Positions 35,800-46,534 of a stretch of DNA of 64,000 nt are shown here, piece after piece. The DNA comes from Siphonodentalium dalli (lineage: Eukaryota > Mollusca > Scaphopoda > Gadilida > Siphonodentaliidae). A program made the position numbers and the translations under genes. Position 1 is the stretch's first letter. Every line of letters begins with the position of its first letter. The DNA lies in NCBI GenBank assembly GCA_032622095.1, contig CP136066.1, positions 101,575,319-101,639,318 on the forward strand, in the 5' to 3' direction. The notes under the pieces were generated by a model, which saw only the letters and a program-made list of their open reading frames with translations, searched no databases and had not been told where the DNA came from.

Positions 35800-36286
35800 T
35801 CGTAAATAGAGCAACTGTATTTGACAGAGAAGGCCTCTGTTATTGATTATCAAGTTGCTATACATTAAAAAACGACAAATGCACATGCCTGTTCAAGCGT
35901 AGTAGTCTATTTTCCCCATGTTAAACGACATCCGCAAATACCATATAATGCTAACCTACTGCAAATGTTTTACATGACAACTGTTAATATATTTGGGCTG
36001 AATTCATCTGATGTGGTATGATTCCTTAAAATAAACAACAAAACCATCGTTACTTGGAAATGTAGTTTGGGCTAACATTTTTAGAAATCCTCCACCTCAA
36101 TTATTCCGACACACACATCAGATGAAAAACCACCATCATATAACCGCCCAAATTGGGCGAAATAATTAAAGCAGTTGACGCGAGCTACACGTATGTTTAT
36201 CATCACACATGCGTGTCATTTATTCAATGAATACCAACCGACAATAACTGATTCAGTGAATTGTATTACGTGTCTTTAATTCAGGT
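35800..36286 (+). promoter_or_regulatory. Repeat-poor otx upstream region
   Basis: This stretch just before otx exon 1 contains none of the repeat families seen elsewhere. It holds homeodomain-type AATTA/ATTA cores and an exact inverted pair of 13-mers (TTCATCTGATGTG at 36003-36015, CACATCAGATGAA at 36114-36126), each containing a CATCTG/CAGATG E-box. It is a candidate proximal promoter or 5' regulatory block. No clear TATA box or start site is visible. Confidence 0.35.
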
Positions 36287-36323
36287 GATATAGGGTGTGG
36301 CCATAACGATACATACAGATAAA

Positions 36324-36441
36324 ATGATGTCTTATTCCGCCATCAGTGCCGCATACGGAGTGAATCCAGTCAACCCAATCAGTCACGGTATGTCTGCCAC
36401 GGGCATGGGACTGGTGGGGCCATCTATGGGATATCATCAAT
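36324..36441 (+). CDS. otx: otx, coding exon 1 (N-terminal region)
   Basis: First coding exon of an orthodenticle/Otx homeobox gene, a transcription factor for anterior and neural patterning. Translation can start at either of two adjacent ATGs (36324 and 36327), giving MMSYSAISAAYGVNPVNPIS and then HGMSATGMGLVGPSMGYHQ. Known Otx proteins likewise begin MMSY and carry a short conserved motif before the exon end; here GMGLVGPSMGYH corresponds to the familiar GMDLLHPSVGYP. The exon ends at a strong GTGAGT donor (36442) after 39 codons plus one base, the same phase 1 junction as vertebrate OTX genes. A good acceptor (TTTAATTCAG, ending at 36286) sits 37 bases upstream, so the exon may begin at 36287 with a separate 5' UTR exon further upstream. 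Confidence 0.88.
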
Positions 36442-36659
36442 GTGAGTATTGGCCCTTGATAGTATACTTTTCGTCCTTTTCGTATATATATGCGTGGGGT
36501 ATATAATCGGTTGAGATCATGCCATGAATATATATCTGCTCTTGTACTCCAGTATATATATATTATGGTCCACGAGTCCAAAACCTGCATGAACTTTTAA
36601 ATGTTCTGGAGACATTACACTTGTTGTCTCTTTGGTCCATTTCAATCCCTATATTTAAT

Positions 36660-36920
36660 ATCTTTGTATAACTTTCGTGCTTCTAGCCATATTGCAATGT
36701 GAAACGAACCCGAACAGAGGGAGATCAGCATAAGCTATTATCATAAAATTCAGTCTCATTGGTGCCTGAAATGGTCACTATAATATATCATGGCAGTCAA
36801 AATGGCGGCAAATGTATACAAAATGTTAAATTGGTGACACGCGCGCTTGAACAATTTTGTAATGGCTAGCATAGCGTCCAAAATGGCTGCCAAAATAAGT
36901 GTTTAGACTTATACGACTGA
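36660..36920. repeat. Left arm of large inverted repeat in otx intron 1
   Basis: GTGGCAGTCAAAATGGCGGC-type sequence and its flanks pair with 41380-41480 on the other strand. The family carries repeated CAAAATGGC motifs. Confidence 0.55.
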
Positions 36921-38070
36921 CACGTGGGTTATGTTTATAATCGGTGAGGCCAATATTGACACTTCTTCTATACAATTCAGTTCGCGCCTCTGATCGGGAA
37001 TTAAATAATCAAAATAACTCATATTATGGATATAATATTCTGTTCAAATTTCAACATAACATGGCTGAAGGGAATAATGTAGTATTAATCGTGATATGGT
37101 ATATCGACTGAAACAACAATAAACCACAATCAATCAATTAATCAACGGTCAATTAATATTTTCTGGTAACATTCTTGTTTATGCTAAATATTTCGGAGAA
37201 AGCCGCACTGAGTAACACGAAGTGGCTGACGATTACTCCCAGCTGAGCGTTTTCTGAACATTGAGATAGCGCCAAACATGGTCATCACATCAGAAGAACC
37301 TATCACCAACCCTAAAAATAGAACCGATCGAATCCATTATTCGCTTGAAAGACACTTTGAGTTTTTATCTTGAATCTGCCCTCTAGACTTCTTGTGTCTG
37401 ATACGTCCCACCAAATGCATAAATGTGTTGAGTTCTAGGGAGAGTTATTTGTATAAATACAATGGCTCTCACAACACTGTACATGTACATTCATGTTGAA
37501 TCTTCAAAGTTGCCAGCTTTCTCCTTGTAAATATGTCTTTGATCTCTACCGCGATATTTGATGACCAGGCATGCACTTCGTGTTAAACAAATTAAAATAC
37601 CATCATTTAGTCAGAAACATGTATATTTCACAAAGTGCATGGACAGATTTAGAGGTCCAAATATGAAAACAACAAAAGCTGTTATATACATCTGCACTTA
37701 GAATTTAAAAAATGATGTCACAGAAGTGCAATCGCTACTATAAACCCAAATTCTCATTCCGGTGTTTTTTTCTATCATCACTTATTGTTGAGTATTGTAC
37801 TATACTAACAGAGTGTAGCTAATAATTGCCAGTGTCATAATTAGTATGCCCTGTGTTGTAACCTCAATTGATTTAGCTCACCCCAATTTGGGATGTGCCA
37901 TGGCCGAACAACTCAATCGGAGAAACTGATATCCTAGCCTAACCATGTGTATCTTCAAATTTATTCCACCGTGACCCGAGTTTTTCAGCAAATATTCACG
38001 GGGATGACCGATATGGATGCACACTGCATTGTAACTGTTCACGCCGGTTATTTGTTTTAAACCTGGTTTA

Positions 38071-38821
38071 CACGTGGTCCAGCTAACACGGTAATTTAGT
38101 GCACTATTTGTTGATTATAGATCATCGCGATTTCCAATTTCTTCAGAAGAGATTTCCCTAGAAGATGACAGCGTGGAATTTTCGTGAAATATCACCTTGA
38201 TATTATTTTTATTGCTAGATTTTCGAACGAGTTCTCTCAATTTCGCGAATTCGCACGAACGTACTGAAACAAGAGGCCACTTGATAATACAATTTGGTAT
38301 TTTTGCATAATATGATAAGAAAAACATTATAAACCTATTCCTACAATCCTGATGTCCGTACGACAAGTGTTAAACTCACAGTAACACTTTGAAAGTAGTT
38401 ACCCAAGATATATTTGGGTAACAGTGATTACTGGTTATTGTTTCGGATTCACACAGATAACCAGTGTGTTATCCCAATATTTCGTGGGTACCTACATTCA
38501 AAGTGTTATTGTTAATGTACGACTGGTCATAACGAAATCATCATTGCAGGAAGGGATTGAGACGGAAGTGATTTGTCTTAACAAAATTATTATGCATAAA
38601 ATGCCATATTGTGTTATCAACTGCCCTCTAGTTGTAGTAATTTCTTTCGCGCGACAACATCTTTAGAGAACTCGTTCAGATATAAAGGAATAACAATTTG
38701 ATATTTGACAAATTTACCGTTGTCATCTTATAGCGAAATCTCTTCAGAAGAATTGGAAAAGCTCCCGTGTTCGATAATCAACTAATAGTCCACTAAATTA
38801 CCTAGTTACCTGGACCACCTG
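38071..38821. mobile_element. Fold-back element, about 750 bp
   Basis: CACGTGGTCCAGCTAACACG at the left pairs with TTACCTGGACCACCTG at the right. Matching continues to the centre, where GTTACCCAAGATATATTTGG lies near ATCCCAATATTTCGTGGGTA. Both arms are diverged. Confidence 0.7.
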
Positions 38822-38845
38822 TAGCATGATTTGTACAAATAACTA

Positions 38846-39055
38846 GTGTGCATCATTACCGTACCAGTGTGCATCATTACCATACCAGTGTGCATCATTA
38901 CCATACCAGTGTGCATCATTACCATACCAGTGTGTATCGTTGCCATAACAGTGTGTATCGTTGCCATACAAGTGTGTATCGTTACCATACAAGTGTGTAT
39001 CGTTACCATACAAGTGTGTATCGTTACCATACCAGTGTGTATCGTTACCATACCA
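38846..39055. repeat. 21-bp minisatellite, 10 units
   Basis: Ten consecutive 21-base units at 38846, 38867 and so on. The first four are GTGTGCATCATTACC-type and the next six GTGTGTATCGTTRCC-type, plus a partial unit to about 39070. Because 21 is a multiple of three, several frames stay open on both strands. Confidence 0.92.
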
Positions 39056-39611
39056 GTGTACATTCGCATCGGTTACACACTATGATATTGCCTATAAGCA
39101 ACATTTGTCTTGGGCATACCTATAAATTTATCCGCTAGCGAACGGGAGTAATCGCCACAGTGTGATTTCTATTATACCGAATAGTCCAAAGGTACACAGT
39201 TCCGCGACTGACAGCTAGCCTATATTCAACCGTCTATGTGCGACGCTTCATCCATCAAGTTGAGAATTAACCAGTTTAGACCATACTCACTTTGGGATCG
39301 GATCATTGTATGTGGTATATTCTATGTCAATTTATCTCAACCCAACACTGGTTGCCAAGAGCTATATTCAAGAATATAACAAGACCATTAGTGGGAAATG
39401 TACATCTTCACACTGTCGCTGAAATATCATTGTATTCAGGATCTTGGTCTACGTGATTCACAAGGTATTTAGCTTTGTGCATGTGAAACTATGATACCAG
39501 GCATCCCCATGTTATCGTATTGCTCACGGAAATTAAATTGTTCTTCGTGCATGAAGAGGATATATGTTAGTTCAGGATCCTATGGCCTAAGATACCCGGT
39601 ATATGCTGATA

Positions 39612-40479
39612 TCTATTATATATTTTGGAAGATCTGTGTGTGTGTGTCTGTGTGTGTGTGTGTCTGTCTGTAATCGATGGACTCGAAAACGGCCGCGCCG
39701 ATTTCGATGAAACTTGGTATGTGTGGGTATTTTCGGCCGGGGAGTGACATGGGCCTATTAATTTGCCCGTGCGACGTGAAATTGACCTTGAAATCGTGTC
39801 ATTTCAAGGTCAAACGCCCGAATATCACGGGATTTCGATGAAACTTGGTATGTGGGGGTACTTTCGTATGGGGAGTCTCATAAGCATATTCATTTGCCCG
39901 TGCGACGTGACTTTGACCTTGAAATCGGGTCAATTCAAGGTCAAATCGCAAATTTTGATGGTATTTCGACGAAATGTTATACATAGGGTTACTTTTGTCC
40001 ACTGTGTGTTTTGGACGGGTCAAATCGTGACCCCGACCTGACCTTGACCTTCAAAATGATCAATTCAAGGTCAAATCGGGTAAAACTGGATGGATTTCGA
40101 CGGGTACTTTTGTTCGGGCACTGTTTTGGACGGGTCAAATCGTGACCCCACTTGACCTTGGCCTTCAAAATAGACAATTCAAGGTCAAAGCCCGGACGAA
40201 ATTTTGATGGTATTTCGACGAACTTTTATACATAGGGTTACTTTTGTCCACTGGGTGTTTTGGACGGGTCAAATCGTGACCCCGACCTGACCTTGACCTT
40301 CAAAATGATCAATTCAAGGTCAAATCGGGTAAAACCGGATGGATTTCGACGGGTACTTTTGTCGGGTACGTTTGTTCGGACAGTGTTTTGGACGGGTCAA
40401 ATCGTGACCCCACTTGACATTGGCCTTCAAAATAGACAATTCAAGGTCAAAGCCCGGACGAAGTCGGGTCACCTTCTAG
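39612..40479 (+). mobile_element. Non-autonomous Helitron 1 of a head-to-tail pair
   Basis: Starts TCTATTATATATTTTGGAAG after A. Ends with the hairpin CCCGGACGAAGTCGGG, then TCACCTT and CTAG before T. The interior holds repeated TTGACCTTGAAATCG/TTCAAGGTCAA inverted pairs. Confidence 0.82.
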
Positions 40480-41209
40480 TATTATATATTTTGGAAGATC
40501 TGTGTGTCTGTGTGTGTGTCTGTCTGTTTCCAATGGACTCGAAAACGGCCGAGCCGATTTCAATGAAACTTGCTATGTGGGGGTATTTTCGGCCGGGGAG
40601 TGACATAGGTCTATTAATTTTTACGTGCGACGTGACCTTGACCTTGAAATCGGGTCATTTCAAGGTCAAACGAACGAATATCACGGGATTTCGATGAAAC
40701 TTGGTATGTGGGTGTATTTTCGGCCGGGCAGTGCCATAGGCCTATTAATTTGCCCGTGCGACGTGACCTTGAACTTGAAATCGGGCCATTTCAAGGTCAA
40801 ACGCCCGAATATCGCGGGATTTTAATGAAACTTGGTATGTGGGGGTACTTTCGTATGGGGAGTCTCATAAGCCTATTTATTTGCCCGTGCGATATGACCT
40901 TGACCTTGAAATCAGGTCAATTCAAGGTCAAATCGCCAATTTTGATGAGATTTCGATGAAATTTTATACATAGGGTTTCTTTTGTCCACTGGGTGTTTTG
41001 GACGGGTCGAATCGACCTGACATTGACCTTCAAAATGATCAATTCAAGGTCAAATCGGATAAAACCGGATGGATTTCGACGGGCATGTTTGTCGGGTACT
41101 TTTGTCTGGGCAGTGTTTTGGACTGGTCAAATCGTGACCCCACTTGACCTTGACCTTCAAAATGGACAATTCAAGGTCAAAGCCCGGACGAAGTCGGGTC
41201 ACCTTCTAG
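40480..41209 (+). mobile_element. Non-autonomous Helitron 2, tandem copy
   Basis: It begins directly at the CTAG end of the first copy (TATTATATATTTTGGAAGAT) and ends with an identical hairpin and CTAG at 41206-41209. A TA-repeat follows. Confidence 0.8.
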
Positions 41210-41210
41210 T

Positions 41211-41238
41211 CTATATATATATATATATATATATATCT
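41211..41238. repeat. TA microsatellite
   Basis: (TA)n immediately after the Helitron 3' end. Confidence 0.9.
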
Positions 41239-41379
41239 TATACCACAAATAACCACACGCGCACTGTAATTTCCATATTCATAGTGTCTTCTATTGTTTC
41301 ATATCGTGTTTCTTTTTAATGTATCTAATGCAGATTAGCCAACACCATGCATCCGTCAGTCACGAAATGTAAGCTCACA

Positions 41380-41960
41380 ATGACGAAATGTATAATTTTC
41401 TATAAATTTGCCGCCATTTTGACTGCCACTATAAACCATAGCAACAATTTCTGGCCCTAATGGGATTGCATGATATCTCACTCGCCCACAATTTCTTCAA
41501 ATCGGTTCATTTAAATATGGTCAGGAACTAATATTGAGTTTTCGGGGAAATTTCATACCACGTTCTGTAAGATCAATTGTTTTAGGGATTGGAAGTGACT
41601 GAGACTAAAGGAACAATACATAGCACTGAGAAAATGATCACAAGCATGTATAAGAAGAAAGCAATGTATAATTTGCCACCAATTCGAAACAATAGAAACG
41701 GATATAGGAGATATGAGTGAAAAACTAATTTTATTTACCCATTCAGGTCGCCATTTTGGCAGCCATCTTTCTAATGGAGTGCCAATTTTTACTACAAACA
41801 ATATTGTAATGTAATAGCATCCAAATAATATATATATTTGAATACATTTTATGAAATATGTTTTCAAACACAACAGATTAAACTGACTTAGTTCATGTGC
41901 TATACTACGGCGTCCGTGTTGGACGCCATTTTGGATTATTGGAAATGCTCAAGGGTGAGA
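41380..41960. repeat. Right arm of large inverted repeat in otx intron 1
   Basis: TTTGCCGCCATTTTGACTGC is the reverse complement of sequence at about 36800. Further CGCCATTTTGG motifs occur at 41752 and 41925. Confidence 0.55.
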
Positions 41961-42290
41961 ACTTCAAACCATCCTAGAAATTGATACACACACCCCATAA
42001 TCACAATCCGCAGAGAAAATAAAATCTTTAACATAGACTTTTTTACTCCACCCTATTGCTCTCGGACGTACCGGCGTAGTCAGAGGCGCATGATACGGTC
42101 TAGAATTTACACATAAACTGTTAATAAATGGTTCCGTTTACAGTCGGCATTACAACACCTTCAATTTCGCCTACATTACAACCAGGCGAAGTCTTCGATT
42201 TAGTTAGCAGTTCATCAGCCTCTGGTTGTAAAAAGCAAAAGGTGCAACATATCCATACCGTGTTACCATGGTTATCGTCACCCGTTATCG

Positions 42291-42625
42291 GGAGCAGATA
42301 GCTCAGTTGGACGTCTGAGCCACATCTTCGACATGATCAAGGTTTCAAATCCGACATAGCATCGGTCGGTCTTTGTGTCGCCGTCTGCATTCCCAGCACC
42401 ATGAGCATCACGGATCAGCCATCGATGCCACGATCAGTGCTCTGCGTGTGAACGATTCCAGAAGCACAAGAATCTCAGACAAAATTTGAGAAATACCTAC
42501 TGGGCGAATTTCGTGCCTCGGCTTCTCTCGTAATGTCATGACCAGGAATGACGCTATGCTTGGCATGCCGTCTGATCTGGAGCCGACGCTAAATGGCTGT
42601 CCCGTGTGCAACAATATATGATCCT
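42291..42625 (+). mobile_element. tRNA-derived SINE
   Basis: The head contains a Pol III A box TAGCTCAGTTGG (42299-42310) and a B-box-like GGTTTCAAATCC (42341-42352) at the usual spacing, so it descends from a tRNA gene. One extra T in the B box and a poor acceptor stem rule out a functional tRNA. The remaining body is unrecognised. The right edge is placed at GTGTGCAACAATATATGATC by eye. Confidence 0.6.
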
Positions 42626-42947
42626 GAAAAAATAATACCGATAATACATCTGTAAAATGTCCTCATATTGCTCATTAACGCCCTCGGGTGTATACTGTCC
42701 TAGAGATTCTAGAAAGCTATTGTTCGCTGGGCGTTTTATTTATAGATAATGGGATTTTCCGGTTGTGACAATTCGCAGTAGGTCCCTATTTGCGGAGGTC
42801 CCAGAATTCGCGGAGTTCCCCTATAATGGTCGAAATATGTTGATTTTAATGAGGGAACAGGTGCATGCGTATATGTCAATTGATACATATTTTAAACAAA
42901 TAACGACACGATCATCATAACCGTGGTTTGTTTTATCAATCATATCA

Positions 42948-42948
42948 T

Positions 42949-42981
<33 letters not shown>
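42948..42981. repeat. CAT microsatellite
   Basis: (ATC)n run of about 11 units. Confidence 0.95.
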
Positions 42982-42983
<2 letters not shown>

Positions 42984-43014
42984 GATATTTACTTGTGAGT
43001 CACATGAACATATT

Positions 43015-44110
43015 ACTTGCCGTCGAACTCGTATTTTATATAATAGAAGAATGAGTCTATGTATATTTTGAATTGATCGAGTGTTGGAGCCTCACGAGCG
43101 AAGTCTGGCAGAGAGTTCCAGCTATTTACCACCCTCTGCGTGAAGAAATATTTTCCCATGGCCTTGTTAACAATGGGCATCTGTAGCTTTTTATTATGTC
43201 CTCTTGTTCTTCCTGATGAATGTCTTTATAATAGGTCATAGGCATTGATATTGTAATGATCATTCAACCGTTTATATACATCGATTAGATCTCCTCTAAA
43301 TATTATATAGTTTAAAGACACGGTTGGGCTTGGCGGTGGGTATCCTGTGAAAATATCTCCACCCGTCAAAAACCGCCACAAACAGAAAGAACATCAAAAT
43401 GTAGATAGACTTTGTCCGTATACAAATAAGAAATATCACATAAACAGTACGTTATGGTCATATGTTTGACCATTGTTATGTAAACAAAGGCATAAAAAGT
43501 TACTTTTCTGGTGTTTGTTTATATTATGATGGTAAACATAAAGAGCGTTCTTTGTTGGTGAATACCTGATATGGAACTAATAAAGAGCGTTAATGCCATT
43601 TGTGTGTGATTAGCCAGTAGCATTGTGCTGTCTTCTGTAACACAATCAGTCTCTTCTTAGGTAAAATATAGTAGGTCTCTATGATAACATGCTGTTTACG
43701 CGATGGTCATGGTATATGTGAACGGAGCTGTATGCGTTTTACTGTTTTTCTGTTTACGGTGTTTGGAACAAAAATGAATATTTTCGACAATTAAGGCCGC
43801 ACGTGCCTTTAAAGACATCAGATTGAGTCTTATCATTCGGTCTCGGTAGCATAGAGTTTTGATTTGACGAACTAGTTTCGTTGCTTTTCTTTGTATTTCT
43901 CTAACACAATGCTTTGATATTTGTGATGTGAGCTCCATGCAGAGTTACAGTATTCGATGATAGGTCTGACCATGCTTATGTAGAGCGATTAGAAAGTGTC
44001 GATGTCCACGTTCGTGAAAGTTCTGCTGACTATGCCGATGATTTGAGAAGCTTTATTGTTTTTGGCATATTGTAGGAAGGCTAATATGGCCATGTCAAAT
44101 TGAGTTATAG
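43015..44110 (-). pseudogene. LINE reverse-transcriptase 3' fragment, broken
   Basis: The minus strand reads as the C-terminal part of a CR1/jockey-type reverse transcriptase: NNKASQIIGIVSRTF, SLYISMVRPIIEYCNSAWS, then in another frame IQRKATKLVRQIK. After an inserted element it continues RGDLIDVYKRLNDHYN and FFTQRVVNSWNSLPDF and ends EFDGK near 43019. The order of motifs (LVRP-type, EY-N-S-W, QR-ATKL, RGDL, RVVN-WNSLP) is characteristic of the segment after the catalytic domain. The copy is dead: at least two in-frame stops, at least one frameshift and a 500-base MITE insertion. The catalytic part is absent. Confidence 0.8.
43312..43812. mobile_element. Family E element inserted in the LINE fragment
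   Basis: TTTAAAGACACGGTTGGGCT at the left and GCACGTGCCTTTAAAG at the right. The interior AAAACCGCCA, TAAAGAGCGTT and TGTTTAYRT motifs match the 24566 copy. Confidence 0.7.
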
Positions 44111-45352
44111 CGATGGGATTTCTCGCAGGACAACACATATCGAGTTTTCGTGGGGTGTGTATTCGCTGGATGTCTTATGGTTGCAGTATTAATTGCTTTC
44201 GATGTTTATGTATGAACAATGGCTGGGCCATGCATGCACTCTTGGTGGGAACACAATGCCTCCGATTTTTGATCCGCATTTAGAAGTTTTCTGGTGTGGT
44301 AAATGAGAAACCTGCAGTAATAAGCCGTAGTTTTTTGTAATAATATGAAGGATTAGTTGTTTGAAAGGAATTCTGAGGCGGTGCGGTGCATTCATGTAAC
44401 CAATATATTTTATATTATAATTTAGATTTATGGCTAATAATATGATATTGAGGGCGTTACAGAGATAGATGGATATTATTTCACGAGAAGCACAATCTAG
44501 ACCCGTTTTATTTTTCTTCAAAAAGCGAAGTCTACTCGAGTCCAAACGGTCTGCGATATTAATGCAGGGCATTGCACAGTGTGTATTTGCTTTATTACCA
44601 AATGTAATTTATATAGATTCATGACTTTACACGCCCATTCGCAGGTTAGCCATTTTATAACCGAGATCACCGAGTCGCGGCCGTATTGGATCATCCAGCT
44701 CCGTTACGTGATTTCAGAGATTCGTCCAGCCCCGGTTCCGTGATTTTAGTGCTACATGTCAAAGTTCTGGAGTAGCATTTCCATATGGAGTTTTTTATTA
44801 TTTCAGGGAAATTTCATACCTGACACAACATTATGTGGATATTTTAGACCGAAAATAGGTTGAAATTGTGCTAATACTTTCACTTTCCAACCATTATTCA
44901 GTGTTAAATGTGTTGGTTTTATATCCAAAGTCTAATACTGTTCAACTTTTCAAATTATTGGTCTGAAATTACAGCTTTTGGAAATTTGGGCCCGGTTCAA
45001 GAGGGGCAGTGCAAATGGAAATTGAAGTTGGACACTCTAAATTGATACTCTCTGGACACGACCCTGTACATGGGATTATAATATACATTGAGTACACAGA
45101 GGTTCAAACTATCTTTTGATTGGATGAAACGCCAGCACATGTCAGAGTAGTTTTGACAATTGCCTGGCGAGCGAACTATCGCCCTAGCTATAGTCTTCAA
45201 ACTATATATCCGCCCGATGACGTCACTGTTGGCCCGAGGCAGAATTTGGCGCAATGTCAGAATTGTCACGATTCTGATGCGAGGCAATAATTTTGCGAAC
45301 TATCGCCCGTGATAAAGTCTTCGAACTATTTATCCGCCTGCTGACATCACCG

Positions 45353-45957
45353 TATGGCAAGCCGTTTTCACATTTTCGATTTATTTGGACTTAAGTGAAA
45401 ATATTTTCACTTAAGTCCAATTATTTGTACTAAAGTGCAAATATTTGCACTTAAGTCCAAATAGTGAATTGTACTTAAGTCCAAATACCACATAATTGTG
45501 AATTCGGCGAGGAATTGTACTTAAGTGTGAATACTGATATTTTCATCTATTTCCTCGCCGAATTTACAATTATGTGGTATTTGGACTTAAGTACAATTCA
45601 TTTGCACTTAAGTGCAATTCAACTGTATAAGAAACACCCCCATCAGATATTAAGCAGGTCTGGTTTTGCTCATAGGGCGGAGTTGTGGGAAAATGGCCGT
45701 TTAATTTAGTCATGTCAGAATTGAATGCATATTGAATTGAATGAATATTTGGACTTAATTGGACTTAAGTCAAAATATTTGCACTTAAGTCCAATTAAGT
45801 CCAAATATTCATTCAATTCAATATGCATTCAATTCTGACATGACTGAATTAAACGGCCATTGTCCCACAACTCCGCCCTATGAGCAAAACCAGACCTAAG
45901 TCCAAATATTCGCACTTAAGTCTAAATAAATCAAAAATGTGAAAACGGCTTGCCATA
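45353..45957. repeat. 605-bp multi-hairpin palindrome rich in ACTTAAGT
   Basis: The outer arms TATGGCAAGCCGTTTTCACA and TGTGAAAACGGCTTGCCATA enclose three fold-backs: a perfect 36-bp palindrome at 45385-45420 (TTGGACTTAAGTGAAAAT and its complement), a second with CCTCGCCGAATT arms at about 45465-45600, and a third of about 245 bp at 45648-45896 (TCTGGTTTTGCTCATAGGGC arms). CACTTAAGT/ACTTAAGTC cores recur about a dozen times. Confidence 0.85.
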
Positions 45958-46224
45958 TCCCCGTTGGCACGAGGCGAAAATTTTGTCAGATATAATAAAA
46001 CACATATTGACTGCCTTGGGTGGAATAACGATTGCAATTTTCCCTCGATGGTGTCTTCTGGACTGCAAGCAGGACTCAGTATTGAACTCGACCTGGGGCA
46101 TCGGTCAATAGTCCTGCTTTTGGTTGAAACGACACCACCTCGGGAAAATGGTGTACACCTATTGACTACCTTGGTGTGGAATAACGAAAACTATTTCATG
46201 ATTTAACCTTGATTTAATCTTAAA

Positions 46225-46450
46225 GATGGGGACTATGCACTAAATCCGGCCATTTATGAGACTATCTCCTTTTATACTCAGCAGAATATTTGCTACAAAT
46301 GAGTGAATTTGAGCTATGGATTAGTGCAAAATACACTCTGCGTGCTCTATGAACGATGCAAACAACATATTGGTAATAATGAAAATGAATGTATAACTCC
46401 AGAAATGAATTCGAGAGATAAACTCATTTCCATTATAAAATTACCATGTT
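46225..46450. repeat. Second copy of the 21600-21800 repeat
   Basis: Shares ACTCAGCAGAATATTTGC-type and TAGTGCAAAATACACTC-type sequence. It is followed by a short family of AAAATGAATG motifs. Confidence 0.5.
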
Positions 46451-46534
46451 GTTTGCCATGAGTTTTTTCTTCTAAATGTGTACCTATTGTAATTATATAT
46501 TTGAATGTCCATAGAGGGAAAAATAAATACTGAT

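Noticed and set aside
38846-39055. Possible CRISPR-like array
   Set aside because: Units are contiguous with no spacers, and the genome is an animal one.
38806-39138. Repetitive 79-96-codon frames (VCIVTIP-type and HTSVYRY-type)
   Set aside because: These are minisatellite translation; a 21-bp unit keeps all frames open.
40260-40697. 145-codon open frame and neighbouring frames at 39763-41319
   Set aside because: They lie wholly inside the Helitron pair and consist of repeated translations of the same non-coding units.
42299-42352. Possible tRNA gene
   Set aside because: A and B boxes are present, but the B box has an extra base and the acceptor and anticodon stems do not form; it is a SINE head.
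45353-45957. Replication origin or centromeric palindrome
   Set aside because: Nothing beyond the fold-back structure supports this; a mobile-element origin is simpler.
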